NCBI GenBank assembly: GCA_002794735.1
Contig: NBAZ01000013.1
Coordinates: 310,001-374,000, forward strand
Length of the DNA: 64,000 bases
From: Pyrrhoderma lamaoense
Lineage: Eukaryota > Basidiomycota > Agaricomycetes > Hymenochaetales > Hymenochaetaceae
Direction of reading: 5' to 3'
Position 1 is the first letter of the stretch. The number at the start of each line of letters is the position of its first letter. Shown piece after piece: positions 1 to 11,198 of the stretch. The notes under the pieces were generated by a model. That model saw only the letters and a list, made by a program, of their open reading frames with translations, had not been told where the DNA came from and ran no database searches. The position numbers and the translations under genes are program-made.

Positions 1-565
1 GCATGCGTGAGTGCCCTAGTATGATAACGATGAATCCGAAGAACTCACAAATTGTTTTTAGCGAGTATCTCGGGGCGACTCGCACGTATTAAAGGGACCA
101 AAGAGTGGCACAAATTCTCTGTATTAGAGGATAGAAACGAGGCAGTCGAGAACGGGAAGAACATGGGTAAGAAGGTTGAGATGATAGAGTTGTACAGTAT
201 GTTGGTTTTCTGTCCTATGACACGAATTTACAACTGTATGTATAAGCCCCTTGCAATTGCTAAAGAAATGCACGTCTGATATTCATCTACTTCCATTAAT
301 TAGCTATGGTCAGCGATCAAAGCCCTTTCCCTCTCACACTAGACGAATGTATTCAAAGATGCATCAACAAACTACTCATAGCAACCCCCGAGGAAGGAAA
401 TTGGATGATCTCTTGTAAGTTATAGTGACTCATTCTCCTATGAGTTACTTATTCGATATTGCTTCCAGGAAAGAAGCCAAGATATCAAGCTTGATGAAAG
501 TAACTAAGAAAGAGGAAGCAACAAGAAAGAAGGCATCTATTCTCAAACGTTCTACTTCCCTTTAG
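1..565 (+). CDS. 3' end of an unrecognised basic protein (partial)
   Basis: The window opens inside an intron (GTGAGT near base 7, acceptor TTTTTAG near 60). The next exon, about 61-163, encodes a piece containing ARIKGTKEWHKFSVLED. After a further intron, an exon from about 320 carries RSKPFPSHTRRMYSK, and a last exon from 472 encodes a lysine-rich tail ending in a stop at 563-565. The composition is basic and hydrophilic, with no membrane segment. The join between the first two exons is unsure: the obvious donor at 164 puts the next exon out of frame, while a weaker GTTGAG donor a few bases on restores it. I do not recognise the family. The 5' part lies outside the window. Confidence 0.5.
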
Positions 566-1180
566 ATTCACCCATTCCAATCACCAACCTCTCACCCTTT
601 GCTAAGCTGTACAGTTTAGCCTACTTACACATGCATTTCTTTACTTTTCATTTTTAGCATTTCATATAACATATCACCGCACAGCGTCCACACTCCCTCG
701 ATTTTTTCATCGTTTCCTCTCTTTATCTATTTAGAGTTCTGCTTAACTATTATTGGTATTCGGCTCTATTTCGCATAATCCCTAATTATTCATCATCGCG
801 AATCACCCACTCGTTTCCCTTCATCATTTCAACTCGTTTCATTCATCATTATAATCATTATCATATGCAACACTCATTTTTGTGTATCATTTCCGTCTCG
901 GTGCTATTCCATCTACTTATACTCATGGGACATTTGACTCTTGCCTCTTGCCCTTAGAGTAGTTGTATTGTATCAGTAGTAGAAAGCCTCAAGCTTTCAG
1001 TTTTGCGCTCAGGTATAGCGCATTTGTAATAGATTATATCATTGTTTTAGTAAGATTTTGTCCGTTTTTTCCTGAGGTAAAGTGATTATTCTGCGTAAAG
1101 GCACAAGAAAGAAAATAACAATATACACATAAGATATGATAGAAGGAACAAATAATTTAGCACGACTCGAAGATGTGTGC
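566..1180. other. Intergenic region between convergent genes
   Basis: This is 615 bases of AT-rich, pyrimidine-rich sequence on the + strand between two convergent 3' ends. It probably holds both 3' UTRs. No open frame, RNA gene or repeat was recognised. Confidence 0.6.
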
Positions 1181-2064
1181 TCATCGTTTCCTTCGTCGAC
1201 CTCTGTTTCCTCTAGCCCTTCCGGGTTTGCGGCCCCTCTTTGGTTTAGCTACACAATGATTGATATCTGTTAGTACTTTCAATAGTAACCTCGATTAAAC
1301 ACCAATTCACCTTCACCCTTCTCTTCATCTTCGTCATCCAGAATTTCCGTTCCACCATCTGTTCCAGTTAGGACACTCGCCGCTCTAGCGCTAGGTGTTT
1401 CTGCTTCCTCTCCATCATCATTACTCTGTTGTGTTAGATCACTACTATCACTATCTCCACTAACCAGACCCGCAAGATCGACTTTGCTTTGTTTTCGCTT
1501 ACGACCACGCCTTGTTGAAGCAGAAGGCCGAGATTCCTCTTGGCTCCGCTCTGGGGATGAGTCTGGGGAAGGAGTTGAACGTACACGACGTTCTGCTATG
1601 AGGTTTTCGATGTAACTGTCGGCCGGTAGTGTGTACTCAGTAGGAGGGAAAGGATATTGTCCTATCCTCAAAGAATTCGAAGCAGGTGGTGTCAGCGAAT
1701 TAGATAAGTTTCCACTAGCTTCGTACTCTGCTTCCTTTATATCCCAAATAATAATAAAAATATATGAGCCGTTTAAAAGTAATCTACTAGAATATCGAAT
1801 CCTTACCAAGACTTCTAACGCGTCAAGATTATAGCAACTTTCAAGTTTTGCCCAAATATCTTCAATAGGCACAGATTGTTTAAGGGCCTTCTCAATAGCA
1901 GCTTGCATTGTGATAATATGAAAGTGCCTATGTACGCCGATTGGCCGAGCACGCATGAGAGATTTGAAGAAATGTATCTCGCCGTCTACTGAGTCCAAGA
2001 CATTTTGGGTTTGCGATTGAGATCCAGAGTCGGCAGTACCGGGTGTTTCAACATCCACCGACAT
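1181..2064 (-). CDS. EAF7: Eaf7/MRGBP (CT20 family) subunit of the NuA4 histone acetyltransferase
   Basis: Eaf7 is a non-catalytic subunit of the NuA4 histone H4/H2A acetyltransferase and acts in the nucleus. Residues about 27-50 carry the family signature: an IHFFKSLMRARPIGVHRHFH block followed by an IEDIWAKLESCYNLDALE helix. The remainder is acidic and serine-rich. Three exons fit: 1807-2064, 1290-1734 and 1181-1248, giving about 256 residues. The second intron is only 41 nt and contains a perfect TACTAAC branch site. It joins the acidic region to a short, very basic tail (KRGRKPGRARG and RGRRRKR), which resembles an AT-hook. Reading through that intron would instead stop at 1279. The start is the first ATG of the open frame. 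The neighbouring gene at 2326 is divergent. Family identity is firm; the tail exon rests on splice signals. Confidence 0.88.
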
Positions 2065-2325
2065 GTCATATCAAGCGTTATAGATAGACAAGCTTAAGGT
2101 GGTTCGTGAGTTACTAGTGGATGATGTTGAGCCCACTCGTTAGACGTGTGTTGTCATCACGGATGATCGTGTCGCGCGTCGTCGCCGCGGTGCTGACAAT
2201 TGAACATGAACCTCAGCTCCTCCCTTTCTTCTCTTATACACCCAGCTTCTTTCTCCTCATTCATCTTAGACAAATAATAATTCTCCTTGCATATAATAAT
2301 ACGTGAACTAATTCGAGAGACGCGT

Positions 2326-5065
2326 ATGGACTCACTTGAGACACGGTCGCGAGATGTTCAAGAGAAGACATTTTGTAAATGGTCTGTATGCTCGTTCAAA
2401 GGATAGTAAAGCCATATCATTCCATGACTCACCGAAACTCGTACAGGCTCAACACAAAACTGGAGGCCAATGGCTACCCACCAATGACTTCACTTGTGAA
2501 GGATCTTTCTGATGGTGTAAAGTTGATTCAGCTCATGGTATGGCAATGGGGGACTTTTACATCAAATCTAGTTTGAATTCATGATCATTCGCCCTTTTTA
2601 TAGGAGATAATGGGTACGCAATAACAATATATATATCCATAGAAGCTGACGATAGATGTTATAGGTGATGTGTCACTGGGGCGGTATAATAAGAATCCCC
2701 GTATGCGCATACAGAAAGCTGAGAATGTCAACCTAGCTCTTGAGTTCATTACCTCTCGAGGTGTTAAATTGACAAATATCGGACCTGAAGGTAGTCATAC
2801 TCAACGGTCATCGATCTAAAAATCTGATTTATATTTTTAGATATCATTGATGGCAACCTCAAACTCATTCTTGGAATGATTTGGACACTTATCCTAAGAT
2901 TTACAATCGCTGATATCAGTGAGGAGGGAGTCTCCGCTAAGGAGGGTCTACTATTGTGGTGTCAACGGAAAACTCAACCCTATGATGAAGTTAATGTACA
3001 AGATTTCACATATAGTTGGACAGATGGCCTAGCTTTGTATGTCCCTTTGACCCACTTTGCTATTAGCCGTCACTTAAATCAAGCATAGATGTGCTCTCAT
3101 TCATTGCCATCGACCGGACCTTCTCGACTATAACTCATTAAATAAGGTATATAGTATTCTATAATATAATGAGAACTTGTTCTGATATTAGGGACATCTA
3201 GGCCGATAGGCATGCTAATACCAAACTTGCATTCCGCATCGCAGAAGAACACTTGGGAATTCCCGTAAGAAACTCTGTGATCCCTATTGTGACATGCCTT
3301 GAGCAGACCGATATAGCAACTTTTAGATGTTGAAGATTTATGCGATTCTGCGAAGCCGGATGAGCGCAGTGTAATGACCTACGTAGCCAGCTTTTTCCAT
3401 GCATTTTCGTCTATGGGTAAGATGTGGTTCAGATACTAGTGTATTCTATACTAATTACTGGCTAATAGACCAGGCGGAAACTGTATCAAGGCGTGTTGAA
3501 AAGTTTGCCGAATTAATGCAATCGGTTTGGCTGAGTCGGAATGATTATGAGCGCCGCGCTAAAGCTGTATGTTATAAACTAGAGTTGTGGTGCATTAGAC
3601 TGAAACAGAACAATATCAAAGCTCCTACAGGCCTTAAGCGAAAGGCAAAAAGAGTGGGAATCAGCCCAGTTTGATGGGACTTATCAAGATGCTAAGGCTC
3701 AGGCAGCAGCCTTTCTCACATACAAGCAAACAACCAAACGAACATGGGTTACAGAACGGCAAGATGTCGCCACTCTATTAGGAAATGTTATAACAAAATT
3801 GCGGACGTATAGGCTAAGAGAATATGTGCCACCACCCGGGTTGCATTTATCAGTATGTTTATTTACCTAATAAGCAAGGGTGTTATATATACTTATTCTA
3901 CTCATAGGACCTTGACGAAGCCTGGTCAAATCTGTTAAAATCAGAGACAGCACGTTCAAAGGCTATAAATGCAGAGATCCGACAGTAAGACAGAACAAAA
4001 TTAATCTTTGAAAAGATTTAACGTGACATTGCGTTACGTTGCAGAATCAAGGAATCCCTAAGAAAAAAATTTGCTGATCTGGCCAATGCCTTCGAGCGGA
4101 GACTGTATTCTATCTCATCCGACCTGGCTGCAATAGAAGGGCCATTAGAGGTAGGCTAAAATTTATCAGAATATACCCTCAGCTAATGAAGCTCGATCTA
4201 CAGGAACAACAGGATCAAGTTAGCGAATTACAGAAGCGACTTATGCCTTTTGCGGATGAGCTCTCCGAAGTTGTCAGGGCTGAAGAGGAGTGCATCGCAG
4301 CCAACGTTGATGAAAACGACTATACAATATTTACCTCACAGGATCTAGCTTTCGAACTTGAACTCGTTGTTCAGAATATTGTGAAGAAAATATCCTTTAT
4401 TGAAAATCAGGTATGGAGCCAGCCCATGTTTATTGTCCGTTTTCCCTTAGAAACTACTAAAATCTATATTCCATTGCATTGTTACTCGGTTAGATTGTCT
4501 CTCAGAACATGACAAACTTGACTCCGGCGCAGCTCGAACAATTTGAAAGCACGTTTAGATACTTTGATCGTGATGAATCTAATACGCTCAGCATATCAGA
4601 GATGGCCGCAGCCCTTGCAAGCTTGGGTATTGTCTACCCGGTTAGTAACGCTTACTCAAGGTATAAAAATAACACTTTTCTTAATCATTTCATCGAATAT
4701 TTTCAGGATGAAGATCTGGGGGCCATATATGATCAGCTAACTATTGACTACGGCGCAGTCACATTTGAAGCATTTATCAACTTGCTTGTAGATATCACTG
4801 AAGATCAGACAACACCAGATCAATTACGAGAGGCCTTCCGTGGTATTGCAAATGACAAGGCAAGTTTTGTTATGACCAACTCATATGCATGCACATTTAA
4901 TCGTTTGAATGGACACAGCCTTTTGTTACTGAGCTTGACTTGAGAGTTGCGCATCTACCTGTCAGCGCAGTTGAATACTTACGGGAAGTGATGCCGAGTA
5001 CAGAGAATGACTCGGGTGAGACGCTGTTAGATTATGAAGCCTGGCTGGACCGGGTTTTTGAATAG
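2326..5065 (+). CDS. ain1: Alpha-actinin-like actin cross-linking protein
   Basis: The protein would bundle actin filaments in the cytoplasm, notably at the cytokinetic ring. About ten exons can be followed. The N-terminus ([17 protein letters not shown], then [20 protein letters not shown]) is the first calponin-homology domain. [21 protein letters not shown] marks the second. A helical, spectrin-like rod follows (for example [19 protein letters not shown]). The C-terminus holds a calmodulin-like EF-hand pair; the first loop, [12 protein letters not shown], keeps the calcium-coordinating pattern. The second pair ends at [16 protein letters not shown]. The start was chosen because [19 protein letters not shown] runs directly into the CH domain across a phase-2 intron. 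The rod is short compared with animal alpha-actinin, as is usual for fungi. Cofilin lies 300 bases downstream on the same strand. Confidence 0.9.
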
Positions 5066-5372
5066 AGCAAATCGCTGCCTTTTCTTTTCATTTACTCTTC
5101 CACATATCGTTTCTTCTTATACATGTATATCTTACGTTTTATATTTATCATATTTGAAAATAACCTGAGTTTCCCCATGAAGACACTTGCACAAAAGCTG
5201 GTTTTATTGTTTATCGATCCCCTTGAGCTCATAGTTTTTGGGTGGCTGCAATCGGCTATCTCCGTACGCGGTGTCTCTATTTGACTGTGAGCGAACCTTT
5301 GGGAGATGTCGCTACTTTCCTCGTCCCTAAACCCTCCAACAACCCTCTCTATCTACACTTGCAAAAAACATA

Positions 5373-6332
5373 ATGGTAAGCTGATTCTTATAATGGCTTT
5401 GGGCCTACTCGTCTAGGATGTTACTGACGACGTGCGCGACGCGCTTTCCTTCTGGCTTGATGCTCGTCTGATTGACTGTATGCACACACACACTTTATCA
5501 TGTCGTTGATCTCCAAAACGATCGTGCACCATTCGCCATTCCAACTCAATCTACTTGCCCTAACAAATGGTCGTCCTCATTTACGCATCAACCCGATGCC
5601 TGCCAATTGTCACCAAACTCACCATAAACTCACCAATTACACACTCCCCTTCTTCCTTCCTTCCGGTCTTCCTTCTTTCTTTCTGTGATTTTGTGATTTT
5701 GTGATACAGGCATCTGGAGTTACCGCAAGCGAGGGTTGCATCTCGGTCTTCAACGACCTTAAACTTTCGCGTGCCTCAAAGTGGATTCTCTACAAGATCT
5801 CAGACGACAACAAAGAGATTGTTGTACAAGAGAAAGCAGACCCATCGCCAGCAAAGTCTAACCAGGACTTTTTCGAAGAATTCACTAGTAGGCTACCTGC
5901 TGACGAGCCTCGCTATGGTGTCTTTGACTTTGAGTTTGAGAAGGAGGATGGCTCTGGGAAGCGGAACAGAATTGTTTTTGTAAATTGGTATGTATATATA
6001 TGCGCTTCTCCATAACTAGAAGTTACCCCCAATCTCTATCCTTTCTTCCCCATAATAATCTATTCGTGATATAGATGTTGTGGCTGATTAACTCAATTCT
6101 ACTTTGACAACAGGGCTCCTGACAGTTCAAAAATTAAAGCAAAGATGGTTTACTCGACATCGAAGGACGCGTTGCGTCGTGGCCTTGTTGGTGTTCAAGT
6201 CGATGTACAAGCCACCGATCATGATGAAATTTCTTACGAGAATGGTATGTCTTCACACGTTATACTCAAGCAACTAATAATAGCTAACATAAACCTTACA
6301 TAGTCCACGAGAAATGTGACAAACTCCGTTAA
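5373..6332 (+). CDS. COF1: Cofilin (ADF family actin-severing protein)
   Basis: Cofilin severs and depolymerises ADP-actin filaments. Four exons fit: 5373-5375, 5710-5987, 6114-6244 and 6304-6332, encoding 146 residues, the family's usual size. The first exon is only the ATG, followed by a 334-nt intron. The second starts ASGVTASEGC, matching the normal cofilin N-terminus with its regulatory serine at position 3. Later family landmarks are ISDDNKEIVV, PRYGVFDFEF, RIVFVNWAPDSSKIKAKMVYS and the ALRRGL actin-binding helix. A second ATG-containing stretch inside intron 1 (near 5417) has good coding appearance but joins out of frame, so it was not used. The gene follows alpha-actinin on the same strand. 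Confidence 0.93.
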
Positions 6333-6769
6333 GCCATTCACTTTACCTAGGTTTATCTGAGCAAATCCCACGTCTGGACCATTACTTTTTCCCTCCGTAT
6401 CCCTTTCTTCTATTCTTTGCTATGCCAATAATCCATATTCTCTTTTTGGTGTACGAGCTTGAAGCATAGTAAACTATATCAATACAATGTCTTGTAGACT
6501 TCCCCAACTTTTCTCCAATTTGCTTTATAAACTTGCTGTCAGGCCTTCGCTCACTAAGACGAGATTTCACGAACACACAATACCGAAGGCCCGTGAATGG
6601 TAGTGAATAAGTCTTATAAAACAAAGACAAAAAAATCGATAAGCTTAGGTATATGAACTTTCTTTGTACTCTTAACGAGAAAAAAAAGGCTCGATTGGAT
6701 AAAGTAACGTGAAATAAGTCATACTCTATCAAAACCGGATCTAATCTACTCCGAATAGTAATGTCTCTT

Positions 6770-7937
6770 TTATCCCTCAAAGGTGAAGGAGGCACCGACT
6801 TTATGAGCACCAACTTCATTGCCGTTGAGCTTAGTGGTGTCGAGAGCCAGACCGAACTGAGCCTTAACTCCAGGACGGAGTGACTGGGTGTATCCCAGGG
6901 AAAGGACACCAGTGTTGTTAATCTTTGCCTTTACAAAAGCAGCAGAGTCGAGGTAACTAGTATCATATGAGATATTAATTCATTAATTAGAGATAACAAA
7001 GATTTATGATACGTACGTCTTAGTACCAACTTCAAGAGCAACCCCGTCGGCGGGTTTCGCTGCATCGTAGATGGCACGACCCCCGGCTTCGACATCACGG
7101 CTTACACGGTGATAATAACTTGCAGTGAACTTGGAGAGTTTGTTCGCTGCAAGGAGGGTGACAGCGTATTCCGGCGCGCTGAATCCAACAGCTGCAGAGT
7201 ACCCGGAAACCTGTCCAGAAGAGACATTGTATTGAGCCTCAGCACCGACGAGGAAACCATCATGGCCAAGAACGGCGTCGGCAGTAACGGTAGGTCCCTG
7301 AATGTACGTAAAAGGAAATTAAAGTCAGTCGTATGTTCCGATGCGTCACGATCACGCAAAAGTGCGGGATTTGGGCGTGTACGTTCTGAATGAACGGCAG
7401 AACGTGTAACAACGTACCTTGAAGAGGTTCAAGCTTGCACGAGTATGGAGACCCGGAGTTTTGTATGCAGCATTGATGATTGCACTCTTTGAGGAAGGCT
7501 TGCTCTTTTCGGCACCAAGGTCGTATCCAGGAACAAGAGTAGTGTTTAAGTCAACCTTGAGTCCAGAGACAAGGTTGTTGTCAAGTTCAATCAATGTGTT
7601 AAGAGCATTGCTCGTAGCCCAAGACTGAGTGAGCGTGAAACCTTGCTTTCTGTTAGCGTACTTGGTCTCCCCAACGGCGGTGACTACGCCAGAGGGGTTG
7701 CCAGTTCCGGTGACCTTGAAAGCAACGCCAGAGGGGGTACTCGTCTTGACCTCAAGGCCAGTAGTGCCGATGGGGAGGTCCTTACCCAGCAAGTCAGCAG
7801 AGGACTTGCCGAGGTCCTATTTTCACGGAGAAAGACGTGTCAAAACGGTACGTGAATAACTTTCGACCTTTGGTAAAGCAGCTCAGAGAGCTAGGACATA
7901 CCTTCCAGGATGGGGGAACAGGTTGAGGAAGAGACAT
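6770..7937 (-). CDS. POR1: Mitochondrial outer-membrane porin (VDAC)
   Basis: VDAC forms the main anion and metabolite channel of the mitochondrial outer membrane. The N-terminus MSLPQPVPPSWKDLGKSSAD is the typical amphipathic porin helix. Repeated amphipathic beta strands follow, such as VKTSTPSGVAFKVTG, TQSWATSNALNTLIELDN and AAYKTPGLHTRASLNLFKG. The C-terminal part reads SLGYTQSLRPGVKAQFGLA and ends GASFTFEG. Three introns can be placed: after PPSWK, after LNLFK (between 7302 and 7419), and between GTKT and YLDS (about 6956-7018). The product is about 290 residues, close to other fungal porins, and no break is seen. It converges with cofilin across 440 bases. Confidence 0.95.
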
Positions 7938-8141
7938 TTTAGGGCAGATGATGAATGTTTCTGGAAAGGATGAGGACACTTGGTCTCGTCATCTGTCGGA
8001 GAGTTGAGGTGAGTTTGTATTTGTTTAGACGTAGTGCACGTGCATGCTTCCCCAACGTGCTATGTCCAATGGCGAACTTCTGTTTTCGGTATGAAAATAG
8101 ATTTTTTTATTCTATGGACTTCCGCTAAACCAATACCTATT

Positions 8142-9415
8142 CTAGATCTCAGACTTACTGTACTTTTTATATCTATCTTCCTCAGCCATTGTTTCATCAT
8201 AAACATTACTGCTTGCTCTACCCTCCTCAAGCTCAACCTTCGCTCCTCCAAAGAATGCACGGATGTCCTTCTGGGCAGGATCGTGCGCTGCGCTTCCAAT
8301 TCCACCTCCCTGCCTCTTCTATAAACCAGTAAGATGCATTCACTACCATGAGAGAATTCTTGATGATATATCGAGAGATACGTACCACTTTATCTAAGTG
8401 ACTGTATCGATTTACCTGTGTAACACTCACCTTTAATGGCGGAGGATCCGCAGGGTTCACTTCGAGAGTCTGGCCTTCATTGATCTCCTGAAGAATAGAT
8501 ATATTTTAGCGACTATACGTTCTGTAGTTCCAGGTAGGACTGACAGGAATATCAATTGTTACGCGCGTCCACGCAGTATTTCGTAACCCGGTCCAGCTTC
8601 CACCCTGTGATTTTTTTCCAGGGGTGCCTGTATCACGATCTTTGCGAACTAGAGCTGCAATCATTTCACTGATGCAGAGGCCATGGCTAACTACAGCTAA
8701 GTGGGTCTTTGTACCATTGCGAGCCGCCTCCCAAACTGCGGGCATGACAATATCATTCATCGCACGTTCGGCACGTGCCTGGAGATCATTAAGACTCTCG
8801 CCTTCCGGAAAGCCTTTGCTTCTATCGGTGATTACAGGATATATTCCCTCAGCGTAAAGCTCCTCGTGGGGTCGATCCGTATTATACATCCATTCATGTC
8901 CCTCAGCCACTCCAAAATGTTGTTCACGTATGTCAAGGGATGTAAGCAGTGGAGGTTTAGGGTCTGGTTGAGCTGAGTGGATCGCTTGTGCAGTTGTAAA
9001 CGCACGCTTTAGTGGGGAAGCGTAAATGACATTGAATTTCGTGTTAGTTGAAGCAAAATAATCTCCGACTGCTTTTGCTTGCTGTTTAATATTAGCTGCC
9101 GTAGATATATCATCGATGATGATTCATACATTCATCCCTGATTTACTATGTGTAAAAATGATAATATAGTATTGATATTTCATTTTAAAAACTAACCATG
9201 ATTTGAAAGAGGTGCATCCTTCCATCCCGCCCATACTGTTTTCTATAGCATGCATGCCCGATCATTAGCAGAGCATATATATGCATAAATGAGTTGTTTA
9301 CGAGATTATCAGTCGATTCTCCGTGCCTAACCTTTTTTCAAGGAATATGTCAAAATCTATCTAAGTAGCTACCACTGATATTTCCACTCACAAAAGTTAC
9401 AGTGACGAGTGCCAT
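8142..9415 (-). CDS. Histidine-phosphatase (phosphoglycerate mutase-like) protein
   Basis: This is a member of the branched histidine phosphatase superfamily, which hydrolyses or transfers phosphate through a phospho-histidine. The protein starts MALVTVTF, followed across an intron by VRHGES, the catalytic RHG motif. Further landmarks are YASPLKRAFTTAQAI, the acidic segment IREQHFGVAEGHEW and the second histidine motif VVSHGLCISEM. The C-terminal part carries RQGGGIGSAAHDPAQKDIRA and FFGGAKVE, a tail I associate with fungal members of unknown substrate, and stops at 8142. A GTCAGT donor is needed to keep frame after TIDIP. Substrate cannot be predicted. The fungal relatives are not glycolytic phosphoglycerate mutase, so no gene symbol is given. 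Confidence 0.87.
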
Positions 9416-9749
9416 GGTATTATGGAGTAAAGAGTGAACGTGTTCTAAACGAGTCAGTTTTTTGGTATTTGACTCATACTTTATAACTTTAAACTTCGAT
9501 GACGTAAGCCTTTCTCTTGTTCAGAATATCTCAATTTGTTGGTATGCAAAAAGTTCTTTTTTTGGTAAGAGGATCCCATAGCCACTCTAAGCCACTGCCA
9601 GCTTTGTCACGAGGGAAGCTTCGAGTACGCTCTCGATCAAAGTTGCACACAGCGAAGCGCTTACGCGTCTTTGAACTCTTTTTCTATATAATCTTCCACT
9701 AGCAGCAACGACGCATAACTCGAACGAGCAGGGTACCAGAATAATTCAA

Positions 9750-11198
9750 ATGTCGGACTCTACGCAAGATCGTCGAGCTGTTTACGCTGTGACGCCTGGG
9801 GAACGATCAACTGAGCAGGAAGAGCTTCTTTCAGTTGGTACCCAATGTTTTGCTAAGGACTGTACCCGCATCGACTTTTTATCATTTAAATGTGGTCACT
9901 GCAGCGAACGGTTCTGTCAAGAACACTTCCTACCAGAGATTCACTCATGCGAAAAGTGGGATAAGAACGCAGCAGACAGGAGGGTACTGGATTGTCCCTT
10001 TTGCCAAGCGCCTATCGCCATTCCTCCTGGAGAAGATCCTAATATTAGGATAGAAAGGCATGTTTATGGCGAGTGCGCGGTTATGAATGAGAATAACTCC
10101 GCTTCAGGAAAGAGGAAAACACCTACATGTGGTCGACCGAGATGTGGAAAGCTGTTGTGGCAACCCATCAAGTGTGAGGTATGTATCATTAACACAAAAT
10201 AATTATATTCTTTATCGCTAACCTACTTCTTATATATAGAATTGCTATCAACAATTCTGTGCTACACATCGGTACCCTGCAGAACATAGTTGTCGAGGGA
10301 AAGAAGTCCTAAATAACACTCAAGACATATCTAAACGCCTAGAGAATTTCTCCGTACAAACTTCAGCAAAGGGTGCAGCAGCCATGGCTGCTATCAAGCG
10401 GTCGGTGGCGTCCTCCAATAACAACAGTAAAGTTCTACGTACTCCTGCGCCCCGGGCCAAGTCTTCCTCGTCTCAATCGACTGAGAATTCAACTAGTGGA
10501 TCAATGAATTCGTTAGCTTCCTCCGTTAACGCGATGAAGGCCACTTTCTCGCCTGAGACTCGGTGCGTACAGGTTCCACTGTTCTCCATCAAAGAGAACT
10601 CAAAACGTACCAGTCTTGATTCATTGTCCCCTGCATGTAACGAAAACGTTGAAACATCTTCAAACAAATTATCAATACCATCATCCCTGTTTTGTCGAAA
10701 CCGGATAATGTCAATTCCTCATTATCCACCTCCCCATCATTGCCACCGTCGTCATCAATAACGGGACGATGCGCCTCCGAATCAATGGATGTGCGACGTT
10801 CATTCATACCGCGCCCTCTCTTTGGGAACGCTTGATTTGCATATAAAACCTTCATGATATCCATGTTGTACTTTTATTCATCTACGCTGCATCCATCTTC
10901 GTGATTTACATTATTTCATCGTACCTCTAATAACCATATATACTGTATAATACTACCTCCATCTTTGTATCAAATACGCATCACCATTTAGTCGGGCCCG
11001 AGAGGAGCGCAAATCCCAGATCCGTGCTATGGAGGAACGTGATAAGAGAGGGGTGAGATTTTCAATATTGTCTATTTTATTTGTCGGTCACCAACATATG
11101 TCTCATCCTATAAGCTACTGAGTCCGAACGAGAAGACACGTCTAAGGGAGTTAAAGGAGAGTCTGAAGGAAGGTAGGGATGATTGTATAATAATGTAA
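9750..11198 (+). CDS. AN1-type zinc-finger protein (ZFAND2/Cuz1-like)
   Basis: Two cysteine/histidine clusters fit AN1 zinc fingers. The first is CFAKDCTRIDFLSFKCGHC ending in EHFLPEIHSC. The second is CGRPRCGKLLWQPIKCENC ending in THRYPAEHSC. Proteins of this type bind Cdc48 or the proteasome and act in protein quality control, which is inference here. A serine/asparagine-rich linker follows. The predicted end is a charged helix, RAREERKSQIRAMEERDKRG, then LLSPNEKTRLRELKESLKEG and a stop at 11196-11198. To reach this end, a 429-nt intron at 10563-10991 must be removed in one piece, or a shorter intron followed by another. Without splicing, translation would stop within the serine-rich stretch near 10761. 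The start ATG begins the only open frame upstream of the first finger. Confidence 0.8.
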
